Shown piece after piece: positions 22,401 through 35,360 of a stretch of 64,000 bases of DNA. Every line of letters begins with the position of its first letter. Positions within the stretch are counted from its first letter, which is position 1. Under the pieces are notes generated by a model, which worked only from the letters and a program-made list of their open reading frames with translations, had not been told where the DNA came from and did not search any database. The translations under genes and the position numbers were made by a program. Origin of the DNA: Sclerodactyla briareus (lineage: Eukaryota; Echinodermata; Holothuroidea; Dendrochirotida; Sclerodactylidae); contig JAODTK010004910.1 of assembly GCA_026419785.1 (NCBI GenBank), positions 62,001 to 126,000 on the forward strand, written 5' to 3'.

Positions 22401-24171
22401 ACTAGTACGCATATTATGTAGACATCCATTTTGGATTCATAACATCTTCACACACATATGGCTCGATATGTTGGTCACTGTTCCCACCCGATTTTGAGAG
22501 GAAGGTACACTCATATATATCGCTCGAATCGGTAGCTATGGGCAGGTTATGAAAGTCAACAATAACACAGTCCGACTCTCGGTCTGCGTGGGCTTCCTCC
22601 TTGTTTGTCAATTACAGCCTTATTTCCGTGCTAGCGTTTATTTTCCTTGTTTTTATTTATATGACTGAGCTCTCAACGAGCAGTAAGTGAATACACAAAC
22701 CTTTGTGAGTTCGCTGCATCTGTTAGCTAGGTGACAGACCTGGCACTGTGTGAAATTTCCTGGAAAGAATAACTACTTGCCAGGGGAATGTACGTGCTCC
22801 ACACAAAAAAGGGTTTATGATTCAAACACTAGTCTAAACAATTCTTCGCCATGACCTAAAAACACGACTAAATCTATATAGATATGTATCAAATCTAAAT
22901 ACAATGACAAACCTAGACCTGAATAATAGTAGAGACACAAATGTGAGACAGGTAAACCTCAAGAATCATTGGACGAAGAAGCCAGGTGGGGTTTATTTCT
23001 GACAAATACCCACACATGCAAAAATTTTTTTAAAAAGAAGATAATAATTAACACTATGATTGCAACCAGACCCCTGACTATCAAGACAATTATCACTTAG
23101 AACTTAGATTATCAATTATCACATGACGGCGATGACACCCAACGTGTCTTTCAGTGAATATCGTGCCTCCTTGAAAAAAAAATGCATGGCAACACCACGT
23201 GGTTCAATGACAGGTACTTAACCCAGCGGGTAGCACTATCTCGGGAGAGGGAGAGCGAGAAACACACACCACTCACAGCTCCAAAGACGACACCCCTTCA
23301 TATTGTGTCATTATGTGGTCCAACTCAGTTAAGCGCCTGCCTATACTTCGCGGCTGCACACTCCTAACACACTATTTCATGCAGCACGTTACCAGGTTCC
23401 AGTGCCGCGATGAAGCATCCAGGGATCACATCCGTCTTTATTATGCAAATACGTTTCTAAAGTGCGTGAGGTTGAAAAAACCCAAACCCCAAATGGAAAA
23501 ATAGGCATGGCACCGCATCTGTAGCGCCCGTTATTGAACACTCGCTTAATCACAATGTTCATCACTTAATCGGAACACCGGTCGTCATGTCCGGTATCCC
23601 CCATCTCCACACACAGGCGCTAAACATCAAATACACCATGTTTACAGTGTCTTTGCGTTTGAAAAGTGTCTAGAGAGAGGGATAGCAAAATAGAGAAATG
23701 GAGAAATGTTAATTTCCTAAACATTGTTTCCAGAGTGTAGTTAGCAAGGTCGAAGTTAGACTCTCAATAGGTTCTGGAGCTGACGGTCATTGGTGCAGTA
23801 AAAGTGATCGACATGGGGAAAAACAATCCAATACCCCCAGCTGGAAAAGCTGCCCCCCCCCCCCCCCCCCCCCCCTCCCCGTGAAACTTGAAAAAGGTCC
23901 ATTTATTTGAACCTCTGAATCAACGGCTATCACATTCACAGCATCAAACAGGTAAGTTCCTCACTTCACATGTACTCACGCAGGTGCGTATAGCACGCGG
24001 TGGTTTGGGGGTGGACCATATTTTAAATTCGCTGTAAGCGAAGATTGATGCGGAAACAAGAGAAAAAAACGCCACCCCGTCACGATTGTTTGTTGTTCAA
24101 TTTGCGGAAAACAAAACCGGAAACTAACTTTCCGCCGAATCACAGGTTCCAAAGGTTACAGAAAGTAAGCA
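22401..24171. other. No recognisable gene; long C run
   Basis: The stretch holds a 23-base C run at 23853-23875. A CAG/GTAAGT donor-like site lies at 23950, but the frame before it is short and lacks a clear acceptor. Confidence 0.35.
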
Positions 24172-24193
24172 GAAGGAATATATATATTCCTTC
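24172..24193. repeat. Perfect 22-bp palindrome
   Basis: AAGGAATATATATATTCCTT with flanking G and C that also pair. Confidence 0.9.
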
Positions 24194-24791
24194 AAGTGAA
24201 TGATATACATTCAAGTGAAAGATTACTGGAAGGATGTGACTGGCGTGTATACGTCAGTACAGTTGGAGCAATGTGAGAGTAATGAGAGTATGGTAGCTAG
24301 ATAAGCTGAAAGTTTTTTTTTTTCTGTAGATATTACAAGGGGGAACTATTTCAATTGTACATTTTTTTATTATATCATTTTTTTTTTTACCGATCTCTGA
24401 CACTGAGGAATAAGTGGTGATTTAAGTACGGAGAAGGGGAATATGTGACGATCACTGCATGTGGCATTCCAATGACTTTCTCCCACACTGCAGCAATTGC
24501 AGCAGACAATTGATAGATGGCACTCTGTGGAGAAGCTATTTTGGGTAAGGCACGAACATAGATGAAAAAAAACGGTATGCGCCTGTGCGACATTAGCGCA
24601 TCTCAAAGGAAACTCCTCACAAAAGTAGACGTGAGAAGAGCGCATCATGATTGTATGCCCATGGGAGTGTTTCGATAGAGATTATGTGGAGAAAATCTTC
24701 GTCAATCAATGGGTTGAGCCGACACCTACTGTTTTGAGAATAGATTACAAATTATTGTTTATGGCGGATTCGCCTAGCAACATGCAATGCC
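24194..24791. other. No recognisable gene
   Basis: T-rich runs near 24305-24390 and frames without domains. Confidence 0.35.
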
Positions 24792-25163
24792 CAGTGGCGC
24801 GTCCCCGGGAAGGATGTGGGCACGGCCTGTCGGCCTCGAACGTCGTGTCCCCGGGTACCCCCAAAAGCAAGTAATGAAATACGGGGTATGGCAGCCCCAA
24901 AAGTTCGGATTTGTCCTATTTCATTTTGAAAATGAAAATTCCTGACCCCCCAACGGAATCCAAGTGACAGATAGCAAAACGTAGCACCAGATGGCTATGG
25001 AGGGCCCCTAAACTGTTCATAGAATTATTAAATGGGCACGGGAACCTCATCCCCGTAGGCCCCTCCCAAGGACAACCCTCGCGCAGGTTCCCGGAGTGTC
25101 CTAGGGGGAGTAAACTAGCCCCCCTAGTGCCCCAAAACTGAAAAGCCTGGCGACGCCGCCCTG
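24792..25163. mobile_element. Possible hAT-like non-autonomous element
   Basis: The left end CAGTGGCGCGTCCCCGGG and the right end, read on the other strand, CAGGGCGGCGTCGCCAGG are similar in pattern and start with CAG, as in hAT termini. Length is 372 bp and the interior is rich in C/G runs. The eight bases next to each end do not match cleanly, so the boundaries are tentative. Confidence 0.35.
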
Positions 25164-27400
25164 CAAACCGCCTACGTTTCCCCGGATTCTCCATGTCATA
25201 ATCAGCTTATTATGTGGAAAATGCAAAATTCATATTTCTTCCCAACATTCCTATATATGAAAAGGCTGAGTTATCTCAGTGTTAGGTGTGTGTTAATGTG
25301 TAGTGTAATCGCACCTAGATATGTTCGGTGTTTAAAGTGAAAGGACCTCCGAAGAATTTGAAAAAACAGAATGTATGAGACACAGTGCTTAGATGTAAGT
25401 AGTACACTATCACTGAGTGTAGTTGTTTGGTGCTCTAGTTTGCAGTATCGTGTTCGTCGGCGTTTTATTATTTATATTGGTACCTTTGGGTTGTTCATGA
25501 ATTGGTACAAAATGGCAAATTGCAAAGCACGTTATTAATGCATCTGCATGTATCCCATTAGGATCTGGCCAGCATGATCCGATAATTCACATCGGGCTTA
25601 CTGTTCTTCCTCTCTCTTCATCTTTTAGTATTTAGACAAACAGGATGAGTCATTAAACTGATATGTTGGAGACATATGACCGCACTTCCCGCATGTTTCA
25701 GGCAATGCAGATTCAGCCACATCCAACGCCCCCATAGTCCGTGTGTAATTCAATCTTAGCTTCCTTTTGCGTTTCTATACGTGCATGGATATGATATCGG
25801 ATAGTCTGCCCATGAGGAAAACAAAACACAACCCTTCTGCACTTCAGGTTCAATGCTCAGTAGTCGAACTGTCCATTAGCTAACTAAACTAAACTCAGCC
25901 TCGACAAATGGCCTCTGTCAGGCGTATCGACGTGCATTTGGAATAGGCTACTTAGTTTATTTACCGGAAACGAGGTTCAGGAGACCTTGAAAGAACCATT
26001 TTTTCGCAAAGGGTCATATAAGTGAGAAGTGAACTGGGCTCTCCCTCCTGCAATGTGTTTTCGTTCGCCTAATTACAATAAGTGAAGAAGTGTTTTACTT
26101 CAATGGTGTACGTCGCTCAAACTTCTACTCTCGACCCATGATTCAATCAGAGACGTCCACCCTGTCCACAGGCTGTGTTTCCTTCGTTGTGAGTCCGCAT
26201 GGCCTCTCTATCAAAAAGGAATGTTTGGAAATTTTTCTAACCCGAACAACCATACTAATTTGCAGCATAAATTTGACATCCAATTCAGGGAGAATTTGCC
26301 TGAAGGTTGGGACAAGAATCATATAATGGGCAGTTGGCTGGTGATGCAGTTAAGTGTTATATGAATTTACGGAGAATACACTAGCTGATTGGAATGTGGG
26401 CGTAATACTGACTGCAAATTGATGGATTTTGTTTGAAGTTTGTGGAATTTCACCGAAACCTAGGAGACAATGGTGCAACCACGCCTCTTATTTCATCAGT
26501 TGTGTCCAATTGCAGTTTCAGTTCAGACGAGTAAGTGGGTGTTGTCCTATATAGGCCTATTTTAAATGATGTCTTCATAATTGTCAAATTATTGCCGAAT
26601 CCTCCGCCCTCCATCAGGCTTCATGAACACACCCATGTGATGTGAAAAGAATCAAAGCACCACATGGGTAATAGACTACTGTGAATTCCTGACAAACCTG
26701 ACAGCTTTAACCAGAATACTCTTCTAATTATCTGCTCACATAATCTTAGGGGAAAATTTTGGGGTTTTGATGGGGGCGGAACAAAAGCCACACACATTAG
26801 TGTGGGACTGATTCATTATCATATAGGTAAAGAACCTGGGACTTTCCAAGAGTGGACACGCCCTCTTTGGACACGCCCTCTTGGAGGAGCGAACAACGTA
26901 CAAGTACCACAGCTAATCCTAATAAATAAATGTCATTGACACTTCGATAAATGGGAGGGGTGCCTGGGCTCCATGGGGAATGCGGGGCGGGGGGGGGGCG
27001 GCCCTGTGCTCCCGCCTGGCAACGGGCCTGTCCACTGTAGTGGGTCTGGGGACTCCATACCTCTTGGTCCATGAATATAATTTTGTTTAGTCCACCAACT
27101 ACCTGAACATGGGAAAAGTCAAGAAAATCATACGGCATTTAGAGGCAATGAACACTGGCAGTTTTAATATGAAAAAACGAATTTACTTGGCATGGTGTGG
27201 GCAGTCTAAACTACTAAGACATCAAATATACTAGTCTCAAGTGGGCATGGCTACAAAATCCACGGGCTTTGATACGTTTATTTAAAGACTACTTCGAAAA
27301 CATCCCTCTGCTTATATTCGCAAAGCCTAAGTTGACAAGTGGGAACCAGAGAAAAGGACCGTCATTAATTAGATCATGTCCTATGAGCTTAGGGCTTGAT
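25164..27400. other. No recognisable gene
   Basis: A 14-bp tandem repeat (ACACGCCCTCTTTGG) lies near 26855-26885, and a G-rich patch near 26940-27010 resembles other transposon-derived G tracts here. No domain is visible. Confidence 0.35.
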
Positions 27401-27406
27401 AAAATG

Positions 27407-28265
27407 CTGATCCACATGGGCGGCGATCACGGGGGACGGGGGGGGGGGGGGGACATGTCCCCCAATATTTTTGGTGGGGGGGACATAATACTAAATATCC
27501 CTCCCCAATATTTTGCGGTCTGGTGAAGAAAATCCTCTAATCATATGTCATTACGGCCAAACCCAAAAGTCAACCCATATTTCTCTATTGGAATTGCTTA
27601 ATTTATGTTGAGAAGGCCGAAATGCCAAAAAAAAAAAAAAAAAAATCGCGCTGCGCGCGATGTATCCTATCTTTTCTGTTACAATGTATAATACAGTAGG
27701 CCCCACGTTTACAATAACTTTGGTTTCCAGATTCTGGCACATATGATTTTGTGAGTGTGGTGAGCTATAGGTAGGCCACGAGGAGAATCGGGTTCAGGAC
27801 TTGATCATTTTGGCATCACCCCTCCCCCCCCCCCCGCCCCACTCCAACAATGCCGAATCCAACTGCCATGTGTCTTACCACTGCACTCAGTTTAGTCTAC
27901 TTCTGATCCTTATTGTTCAGATTGGCTTTGCCAGCCTGCATGGCGTGCTGTTTTTATTAGAAGATGAAAGTATATGTAATGAAAAACAACAGGGCAGGGG
28001 ATCGTGCACATTGTATGGAGGTTACGTGTTTTGACGTATGTAACTACGTCCGGTAGCGGGGTGAAACAATTCTGAGACATGAGAAACTTGGACGAAAATT
28101 TTGAGCGGGACAAATCTGAAAAATGACCAAATTGTCTGCTGACTGGCTAAATTCTTTCTAATCAAATGCCCGAAAAATGCACACATGCTGGCGCGTCCGC
28201 TTAGATGGTGCTACCCTCATATGTCCTCTAAATATTTAACACAGATCGCCGCCCCTGCTGATCCA
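27407..28265. mobile_element. hAT-type non-autonomous element with exact 8-bp TSD
   Basis: The element spans 27415-28257 (843 bp). The terminal inverted repeats are CATGGGCGGCGATC (27415-27428) and, on the other strand from the right end, CAGGGGCGGCGATC: 13 of 14 bases agree. Exact copies of CTGATCCA flank it at 27407-27414 and 28258-28265. An 8-bp duplication with a CAGGGG-type end is the hAT signature. No transposase is encoded. Inside are a 15-G run (27438-27452), an A-run followed by a small palindrome (ATCGCGC/GCGCGAT, about 27646-27661), and near the right end the box CGTCCGCTTAGATGG, shared with three other loci here. Confidence 0.85.
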
Positions 28266-29329
28266 CTTGGAATCAATTTGACGGGGAGTAACGATACAAT
28301 CATATTATTTCCTTCTGAATAGTTGGAGGATTTTCTCTATATAACATAGAAACTGGAGAGACATAGTAGTCACGTTGTAGTGTTTGTGTCTGCATTGTCT
28401 TCACGTTTCTGTGCCTATTCCCTTTGGTTGTTTGCGTTGTGACTGATGGAAATGAACCACTGGCCGTGCAACGAATCGAGTCACTAAGGGTGCTCGCCGT
28501 GTTTAGGATAAACTTTCCCTCAGTTTTTCCTTTCAAGTAATGTTTTCTTCCTCATGCAGTCATGCACCTCCGGATCCGGGTCGCGCGATCGGTTGGTGTT
28601 ACAATACAAGACATACTTGCGGTTGAGTGTGTCGTTATCATTATTCTACCTACCTTTATCCCTATTCTGTATATAGGCAGTCACTAGGGTCATGAGATCA
28701 GCAAATCGTACAGCCATTTCCTCACACGCAGAGGGGGAAACATGCACTCCTTTATATACAGTCCATATGGTTAGTGAGGACGTTTAGGGAATTCCTGATT
28801 CGTCACATGATATGGCTGGATTGCTTCCGGAGTTCCGTTTCGTATCCTTTTCACAACAATCCAGTATGCTTGGATGCTGTTGATGTATATTTCCTCTAAT
28901 GTCTCGTAGTCAGCCAAGGAACCATACTTACAAGTCTATAGGAACTGCAGATATAATATTATTAAATTGGCAATGCAATTAGACTAGGGCGGGATTAAAC
29001 CGAATGTCTGTGTCAATTTTTCATCCAAGTTGAGTTAAATTTGACCCGATCAGTTTGGTTCCCTCCGGAATCAATTTCGTTCAGTATGACCAGATGTTTT
29101 TTTTTTTCAGTTTTGGGTAATCCGGTGCCCCACAACTGGGGGATGGCTGAACCTGGAATAGGGTTGAACCCGGAATTCTGCCAATTCATGAGTAATTTCT
29201 CGTAGGCCTACTGCATGGACGTGAAAATGGACCCATCAACATTATTTGGCAGATTCAAACTTACGCTGCATTTCCAGGCACATGTTGGTGTGAGGCAGGG
29301 GGGTTCATCCTGAAATACTCGACCCTTGG
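28266..29329. other. No recognisable gene
   Basis: Short frames only. A GTAAGTA donor-like site on the minus strand near 28929 has no convincing exon. Confidence 0.35.
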
Positions 29330-29425
29330 TGGCAGTTTTGTTGGAGTTTTCCATGATACACGCAAACTGGGTGATGACTATCTAAGCGGAGCGCCACTAT
29401 AAGGTTTTCGCAAAGCGTAGCCGAG
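29330..29425 (-). mobile_element. hAT-family internal fragment (inverted)
   Basis: ATCTAAGCGGAGCGCCACTAT (29384-29403) is the reverse complement of the box near 3240 (ATAGTGGCGCTCCGCTTAGAT), and the flanking sequence is similar in pattern. No terminus was found. Confidence 0.45.
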
Positions 29426-29534
29426 AAACTGACAGACCCCGATAATGCAGGAAACGGCATCTTTCCGTGTATTTGAAGGTGCTATCTTTCACGTATACCT
29501 TGGCCTTCAGCTGAATGGTTTGGTTTGATTTTAA

Positions 29535-29702
29535 CACACCACTGTGTAACTAGCACACATATTCCGAATTGTGATAGGAATAACATAACATTGTGTGAAG
29601 GTTGTGTAAAAACATCACCCATATTTTGGCATATTATACATATCACTGTGTAAATGGTTACACACCATAATAGGTGTGCTAATTACACAACTTTTTTTAG
29701 GA
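29535..29702. mobile_element. MITE-like palindromic element
   Basis: The left segment GTGTAACTAGCACACATATT (about 29544-29563) is matched on the other strand by GTGTAATTAGCACACCTATT from the right end (about 29670-29689). The interior has further GTGTAA/TTACAC motifs. With about 170 bp and no coding capacity it fits a short non-autonomous DNA element. Exact ends and target duplication are not clear. Confidence 0.55.
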
Positions 29703-30655
29703 GCGTTTAGTTATTGATTTTTTTTTCTAGACATCCAGCGAAAAAAACCCGAATAATTTGACTAGATAATAGGCAAAGCCAGAATAGGACGAATGATAAG
29801 ACCTGTTGTTATCATCGATTCAGATAGTGAAAGAGATTTTCCGGCTTAGAGAATTCGAGAGGGGGGGGGGGTACTTCTCTTTTCTGCCCATGTCCACTAG
29901 GTTGGGTTAACTATGATTCGGTGGAATTATCAAGCAAGGAAGGTGGAATTTCCTGTCGGAAAGAATCGGAAGATTGTGATTGGTAATTTGTTAAACGTGG
30001 CCTGACCGCATGTTAGAATTGGAACAGGTCAGCAAATCGTCATTTAGCTGGCATACCGTGTCATTGTGTACATAATTATTCGCTGAAAATCTAAGTGTGG
30101 TACCAATCACATAGGGGGTCCAGATATGGCCCAGATATGGATGTATATCTGCGACCAACTGCAGTTCAGCATATGAATTCAATTTTGGCGAGGCATACAA
30201 AACATGGCCGAATATAGGGATATAAAGTATTATCTGGCCCAAAACTTGGATTCTTATGGATCAATTAGACCAAGTTAGTTGGCTTCTGTGGTCATACAGA
30301 ATCTTGACATAGACAGGGATTATCGATATCCCAGACATGGAATTTCTGTATAGGATGCATGATCTATTGTGCCTGTGTCACGTGCAGCCAATAACAATGA
30401 TACTATCTGTTCCCATACGACGCAGTTATGGATTCCTGGAACGTCGGATCAATAACAAATCGAAGAGCTATATATATACTCTGTATATACCAGTATTCAG
30501 GATGTTATTCAGAACTTCCCTAAAGAGATCAGCGAATTTTGTCGCTTGTAATGAGGGGAACAAACTCATCTGTTTTTGACTGTCCGAATCGAACGCGTTA
30601 ATGTTTCTATAGGTATTTAATAATTGGGCACATTGTTACGCGCGCGTGAATTTCG
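29703..30655. other. No recognisable gene
   Basis: A G-run lies near 29863-29872. The 80-83-codon frames at 29991-30242 and 30337-30579 show no domain. Confidence 0.35.
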
Positions 30656-30659
30656 TCAG

Positions 30660-30805
30660 TTGATGATATCACCAATTATTTAATGATATCGTTAAATGAA
30701 TCGGTGATATCATTAAATGAATTGGTGATATCATCATAATGGTAGATATCACCAATTTTCAGAATTACTGATATCACCGAATAATTGGTGATATCATTAA
30801 ATAGC
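30660..30805. repeat. GATATC-rich array of alternating inverted repeats
   Basis: Seven GATATC sites occur in about 135 bp. Most sit in GGTGATATCATTAAATGAAT-type units or the reverse orientation (GATATCACCAATTATTTAA), so units alternate in direction and can pair with one another. Confidence 0.9.
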
Positions 30806-31869
30806 GAATAAAAAAGTAAAACGGCTTGCCATACGTCCGCTCTGTCCTAGCCCGATGGAGATAGTACATCAACTCCAATCAGTGCTGAACGGCAATTTCA
30901 CCTCTTGAGTTGAGAGTATGTCCAATATACAGGCAGTATATTGGATAGAGCCAGGGAGCTATCAATGACTGGCCTAGCCCCGCCAATTCAGCAATAGCGC
31001 GCCTATTTAGATTGACGATGCTATGTCAGTAGACCAGAATAAATGTATGACGGCACCTCTTGCGTTGATAGTACAGCACAACATACTGGCGTTTTCATAC
31101 CTATATGGCTCTACCTATAGAATTGTCTCGCAAGCTTTCCTGCAATCTAAAGTTAGAGTTACACAAACTGTAAGTTGTTACGACGCTCCAATACAGTGGC
31201 AATTGTTTTTTCTTCCGTGTATCTCGCATTGCAGGCGACAATTGTTCCGTCATATAGTTATAAGCATTAGATTGCCCTGCCTCTCCAGTTTTAATATGAT
31301 AGCTCTGGCTTTGTCCAATTAGGTTATGCGCGTTCAGCACGGACCGTCCAAAACAGATAGCGTGGTCCTCCCTCACACGACATGTGAACTTGGATGACCC
31401 AAATTACTTGTAAAGGTTTCTGCATGTACTTGTGCGCGCGCAAGGTGTGGCGCGCACGCAGTCTGTGTGGGCGCGAACGTGTGTGTGCGGGAACCCCCCT
31501 CTAATAGCGCGATTACTGAAACGCAGCACCCCCCGTCCCCGGACCCAAACTTTTTTGGTTTGGTTGGTTTTGTAGATTCAAGGTTATTGAAGATAATGAA
31601 AGTCAGTCAGAAATAAATGTAAAAAGCAATAACCACGAGAAGCCAAGCGGCTAAGAACACACTTTTGACTTTTTCTGCCAATCTGAGATGAGATGAACCC
31701 TGATGGATTCCTTGCCGGTCGAGATCATCATGGTCAACGGAGGATAATAATACTATAGCCCTTATAGCACTATGGACAAAATAGTTGAGCAAGCGATGCC
31801 AAAATGGAAAAAGTCTATAATTGTTATGATTTCATTTTTATATGGGCCCAGGAAGCCGAATAACTCATA
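30806..31869. other. No recognisable gene
   Basis: A GC-rich alternating stretch lies near 31430-31490 (CGCGCGCAAGGTGTGGCGCG). No domain is visible. Confidence 0.35.
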
Positions 31870-32165
31870 AGAGACGCGTCTTCTCTTCTGATCGCGTGCG
31901 AGACTATATCGAGGCAGAGGTTGTGAACCCAATCCCAACCTGCATGCGTCCCCCCGAAAGAACGATCAGTGGAATCCAGGTACGCCCACTCACTCCTAAC
32001 CTGGAGAGCAGAGCTCCGGGGCTAACGTGACTGGTCACAGCGGACCGACGAGACGTAGTGAAAATATTATACGAAATAAACCAGAGGAACTCACAAGTCT
32101 TATTGCCATACAGCGAGACATGAAAGAAAACAACGACTGCGTCCATCGCGATCTCCAGTTGTTGC
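31870..32165 (-). repeat. Dispersed ~230-bp repeat, copy 2 (inverted)
   Basis: On the minus strand this reads GCGATGGACGCAGTCGT, then GTCTCGCTGTATGG, TGAGTTCCTCTGGTTTAT, ACGTCTCGTCGGTCCGCTG, CCAGTCACGTTA, CCAGGTTAGGAGTGAGTGG and GCCTCGATATAGTCT. The copy at 45480-45745 shows the same blocks in the same order. The 80-codon minus-strand frame (MDAVVVFFHVSLYGNK) has a counterpart in the 45-kb copy (MDAVVFLPWSRCNE), but neither copy shows a recognised domain. Confidence 0.8.
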
Positions 32166-32810
32166 TAATATGGCGGAAAGTATAGCATGGTCGCATGGTC
32201 GAATGTAAAAATTGCAACAGTTTCCTCATGCCAATATCCTGGAGCCAGTAAGGCAATCATAATCACAGTCGGAGTATACGTGAATGTATATTAGGTTTGG
32301 CTGTATGACTGTGCAAGATTCGGTTATGCCCTCTAGAAACATTCGGGTAAATTCGACCCGAATCGACCAGGAGAAGAAAGAACCAAAGTAAGGTTACGTC
32401 ATTTTGCCTGTCTGGTTTGGGTTAACTTCTGGTTGATGTCACCCAAGGGCACCAGAAGTCAGTCGGTTTGGAAATTATTGGAAAAAATCCTAGTGATTGC
32501 ATATGTTCAAAATCGCCAATATTCTAATACATGAAGATTGCCCGTTGCTAGAAAAATCTGCTTGTCGTCCGGCTTAATGGCATTTAAGGTCAAAAGACTG
32601 AAATGAAAATGTCATTTAGGCTAAACGTTAAAAAATTGCACGAAAAAAATGCATGCGAACTAAATTTTTTGTGGTGCCGCTTGAGGTCACTTGAGGTCAA
32701 TAGAGGTCAGCCTCTGAAATAGATTCATAATAACCAGTTCGTATTTTGTTCTAAGTGCGATGCTCACCACAGAAAACGGTTCGGGGGAATAGACAATCGG
32801 TATACAATGG
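32166..32810. other. No recognisable gene
   Basis: A small palindrome, TTCGGGTAAATTCGACCCGAA, lies near 32341-32361. Nothing else is named. Confidence 0.35.
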
Positions 32811-32817
32811 GCGTCAA

Positions 32818-33688
32818 CAGGGGGGGGACGGGGGGACCAGTACCCCTCCCTCCACTTTCAAAAAGTGGGGGGGGGATTTCATATTGTTTGTCCCCCCACT
32901 TTTCGGACCGTGATTAAAAAATATTAGGCACATGCCGATTTTGTAGCACTCTAAACTGATTCAATTTCGGTCTAACCAATTGGATTGTCTTAATAGTCCA
33001 CTAATCCAGGTGCGGACCCCCAGGTGATGATCTGGACCCGACAGGGCCGAAGGGGGAAGGATTACCCATGTTTCATAATGAATTCTCGAATTTTAATCGA
33101 ATAGCCAAAAGTGCACAATTTATCAAGTGTTTCGCGCGCAATGGGTTTCTTCCAGGCGTGCGGCTAAATATGCGATTTAAGCGCCGAATCATTTCGTTCA
33201 CTCGACATTTCAGAAACCCTAGGGGGCAGACTGCTCCCCCCCCCCCATTTGTCTGAGAGGAAAAATTCGTGGAAAAATTTGGAAGGGAAAAGCAAAGGTT
33301 AAACTTCGGGTACAATTTCTGCTCCCAAAGAGTGGCCCGTATGCCCATGCTTTTTCATTCGCCCACCAGAGACCGTTCGGTAGATTCCTGGATCCCAGCA
33401 AACAAAGCCAAGTAGAAAAGGTAATAAAAAATACCATGTGTGATACTTAGTAAATCATCTTAGTATGCGTAATGACAACTTTGTGTCTGTCTTACTCAGA
33501 TCACCCATGTAGATGGGCTATTGAGCCTGGCAAGGGCCCGTTTCCGTCGATTTCTGGGGGTTTATGAAAATATGAAACTTTCTTTGAACGCTCCGCGCCA
33601 CCGTTGGTAGCGCTCCGCTTAGAGGGCATTTGCGTTAGATATGTCCCCCCCCCCCCAACTTTTCGGAACGCTCCGAGCCCTTTCCTGT
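32818..33688. mobile_element. hAT-like transposon debris
   Basis: G- and C-rich patches typical of the hAT-like family lie at 32820-32880, 33230-33250 and 33640-33655. A segment at 33560-33688 holds the box AGCGCTCCGCTTAGAGGG and ends CGAGCCCTTTCCTG; on the other strand that end starts CAGG. The stretch before the box resembles that before the 3245 box. No matching 8-bp duplications were found, so this may be more than one partial copy. Confidence 0.4.
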
Positions 33689-35060
33689 CACAACTTCACT
33701 GGAATGGATATAGAATGGAGGCTAACAACCTCCTTTTTGTGTGACCCCGGGTTTTTTCCTGGCCTTATTAGACAACACAACGTCTAGCAGAAAATTGGGG
33801 GAAATTAACACAAGGCACTCAAAAAGAACTTGAGAGGTTTCTGAAAATGTTCAAAACAAGCGATACCTGGTATATTAACAATATTCGATCCAAGAATTTG
33901 AATCAAGCTAGTTTACAAACATTATACGGCCGTTCTCAAAATCTAAACAATTAAGATTAACTACGCGGCGTCCGGCTTTCGCTGTACTTCTTGCTCTGGA
34001 TCGCTCAAACCAGATCCTTGATGGCTGCGTTTGATATTACAACATTGTAACCATTCCAATGACGAGCCATAGTCTTAACATGAAATCTGTCTAGTCATGG
34101 TCAATTTGTTCCCCAACTTTTGACGGGTGCGAAATACTTGCCCAACCTTTCAAACATTTGCCCAAACTTTTTGTAAACAGGCATGCTTTTGTAAGTATTG
34201 TTGATACCCCAAGTAGTGGGAAAGTTTTGTGTCAGCAGGATTCGTAATCTTCGGCAGGGGGATTCGACAGATCGGGCTGTCCACACTGTTACGTTCAACG
34301 CCGAACTGCGGTCATTCCCCTAGACTTGACACAATATCATTATATCTTATCATCCTGTTCTGTTCCCATATGGCATAGGGTTGCGCTCTCCGAAAGAACC
34401 CAAATACTTCTGGCATATTTTCTTATGTGTTATTTGAGGTTACATGTATGAATTGACAATGTGTGAGCACGATACTGAGGAATGATTACGGTGCGGACGG
34501 GTTATAATTGTGGGTATCATGCTCGCGCAGAGTGACAGATCGCTGGGTGTTTTGTGCTGGTTCTAGGTTCGTCAAGGTCACCGAATACAGCCCCGCCTCT
34601 GCGATGATCATTCACAAAACTGGCTAGTGAGCTATGAGTATTGACCGAGTCGCTAAATGGGCAGTCGAGATTTAGCAATAAATACGATGGTTCATTATTA
34701 GCCAATTAACGTAGTTCTGGATGACATTTACCCTTTGTCGTGTTATCTGTATATGATCATGAAAATGGGACTATGGAGTATTTCGCGGATCCTTTCATTG
34801 TGGTAAGTACTATATGTGAATAAATTGTAGTATGAACGATTGTAAATGTTACGCAATAAATCTGTTGCCTGCGAAAGGTAGGGTATAAGAAAGAACCATA
34901 GCACAATGTTTCAACACATTTCATGGCGAAAAACTAATGGAGTATAGGAGTTGTATACAGCGGAAATGCTCATAAAACTAAGATATAAGTGAAACTCCGC
35001 GTGCGATATACGTTGAACTTTCAGCTACTTACACATCTTGGCAAACAAAAAGCAACGCAT
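33689..35060. other. No recognisable gene
   Basis: Short frames without domains. Confidence 0.35.
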
Positions 35061-35080
35061 CCCTGTTAACCATCGTAAAA

Positions 35081-35360
35081 CATGCCTTTGTATAGTTTAA
35101 ATACCACATCGCGTATAGACTCTGTTCGTTTTAGAGTACGGGTATGCAGTTTGTTGAATGGAATAGACAGATATGCAAAGAGATAGAGGGAAATTATACT
35201 GTAAAGTTTAATGCCCAGACGCCGTGTAGGATGGTCTACGCCGTGAGTAGGCATGCAAGTATTCGGGTGGGGAGGGAACACCAGTTCAATCTGCTGCTGT
35301 TTTCTTGGTGTTAAGTCAAATCGAGCGTGAATCGGCCCGAATACTCGGAAGTCGCCAGTC
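35081..35360. repeat. Possible dispersed repeat, partner at 46.6 kb
   Basis: GAGTACGGGTATGCAGTTTG, then GACAGATATGCAAAG, then GCGTGAATCGGCCCGAATAC match, in order and with similar spacing, GTACGGGTATGCTGTTG, GACAGATTTGCATAT and GCGTGAATCGCCGAAATAC at about 46673-46885. The sequence between the blocks is poorly conserved. Confidence 0.4.
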
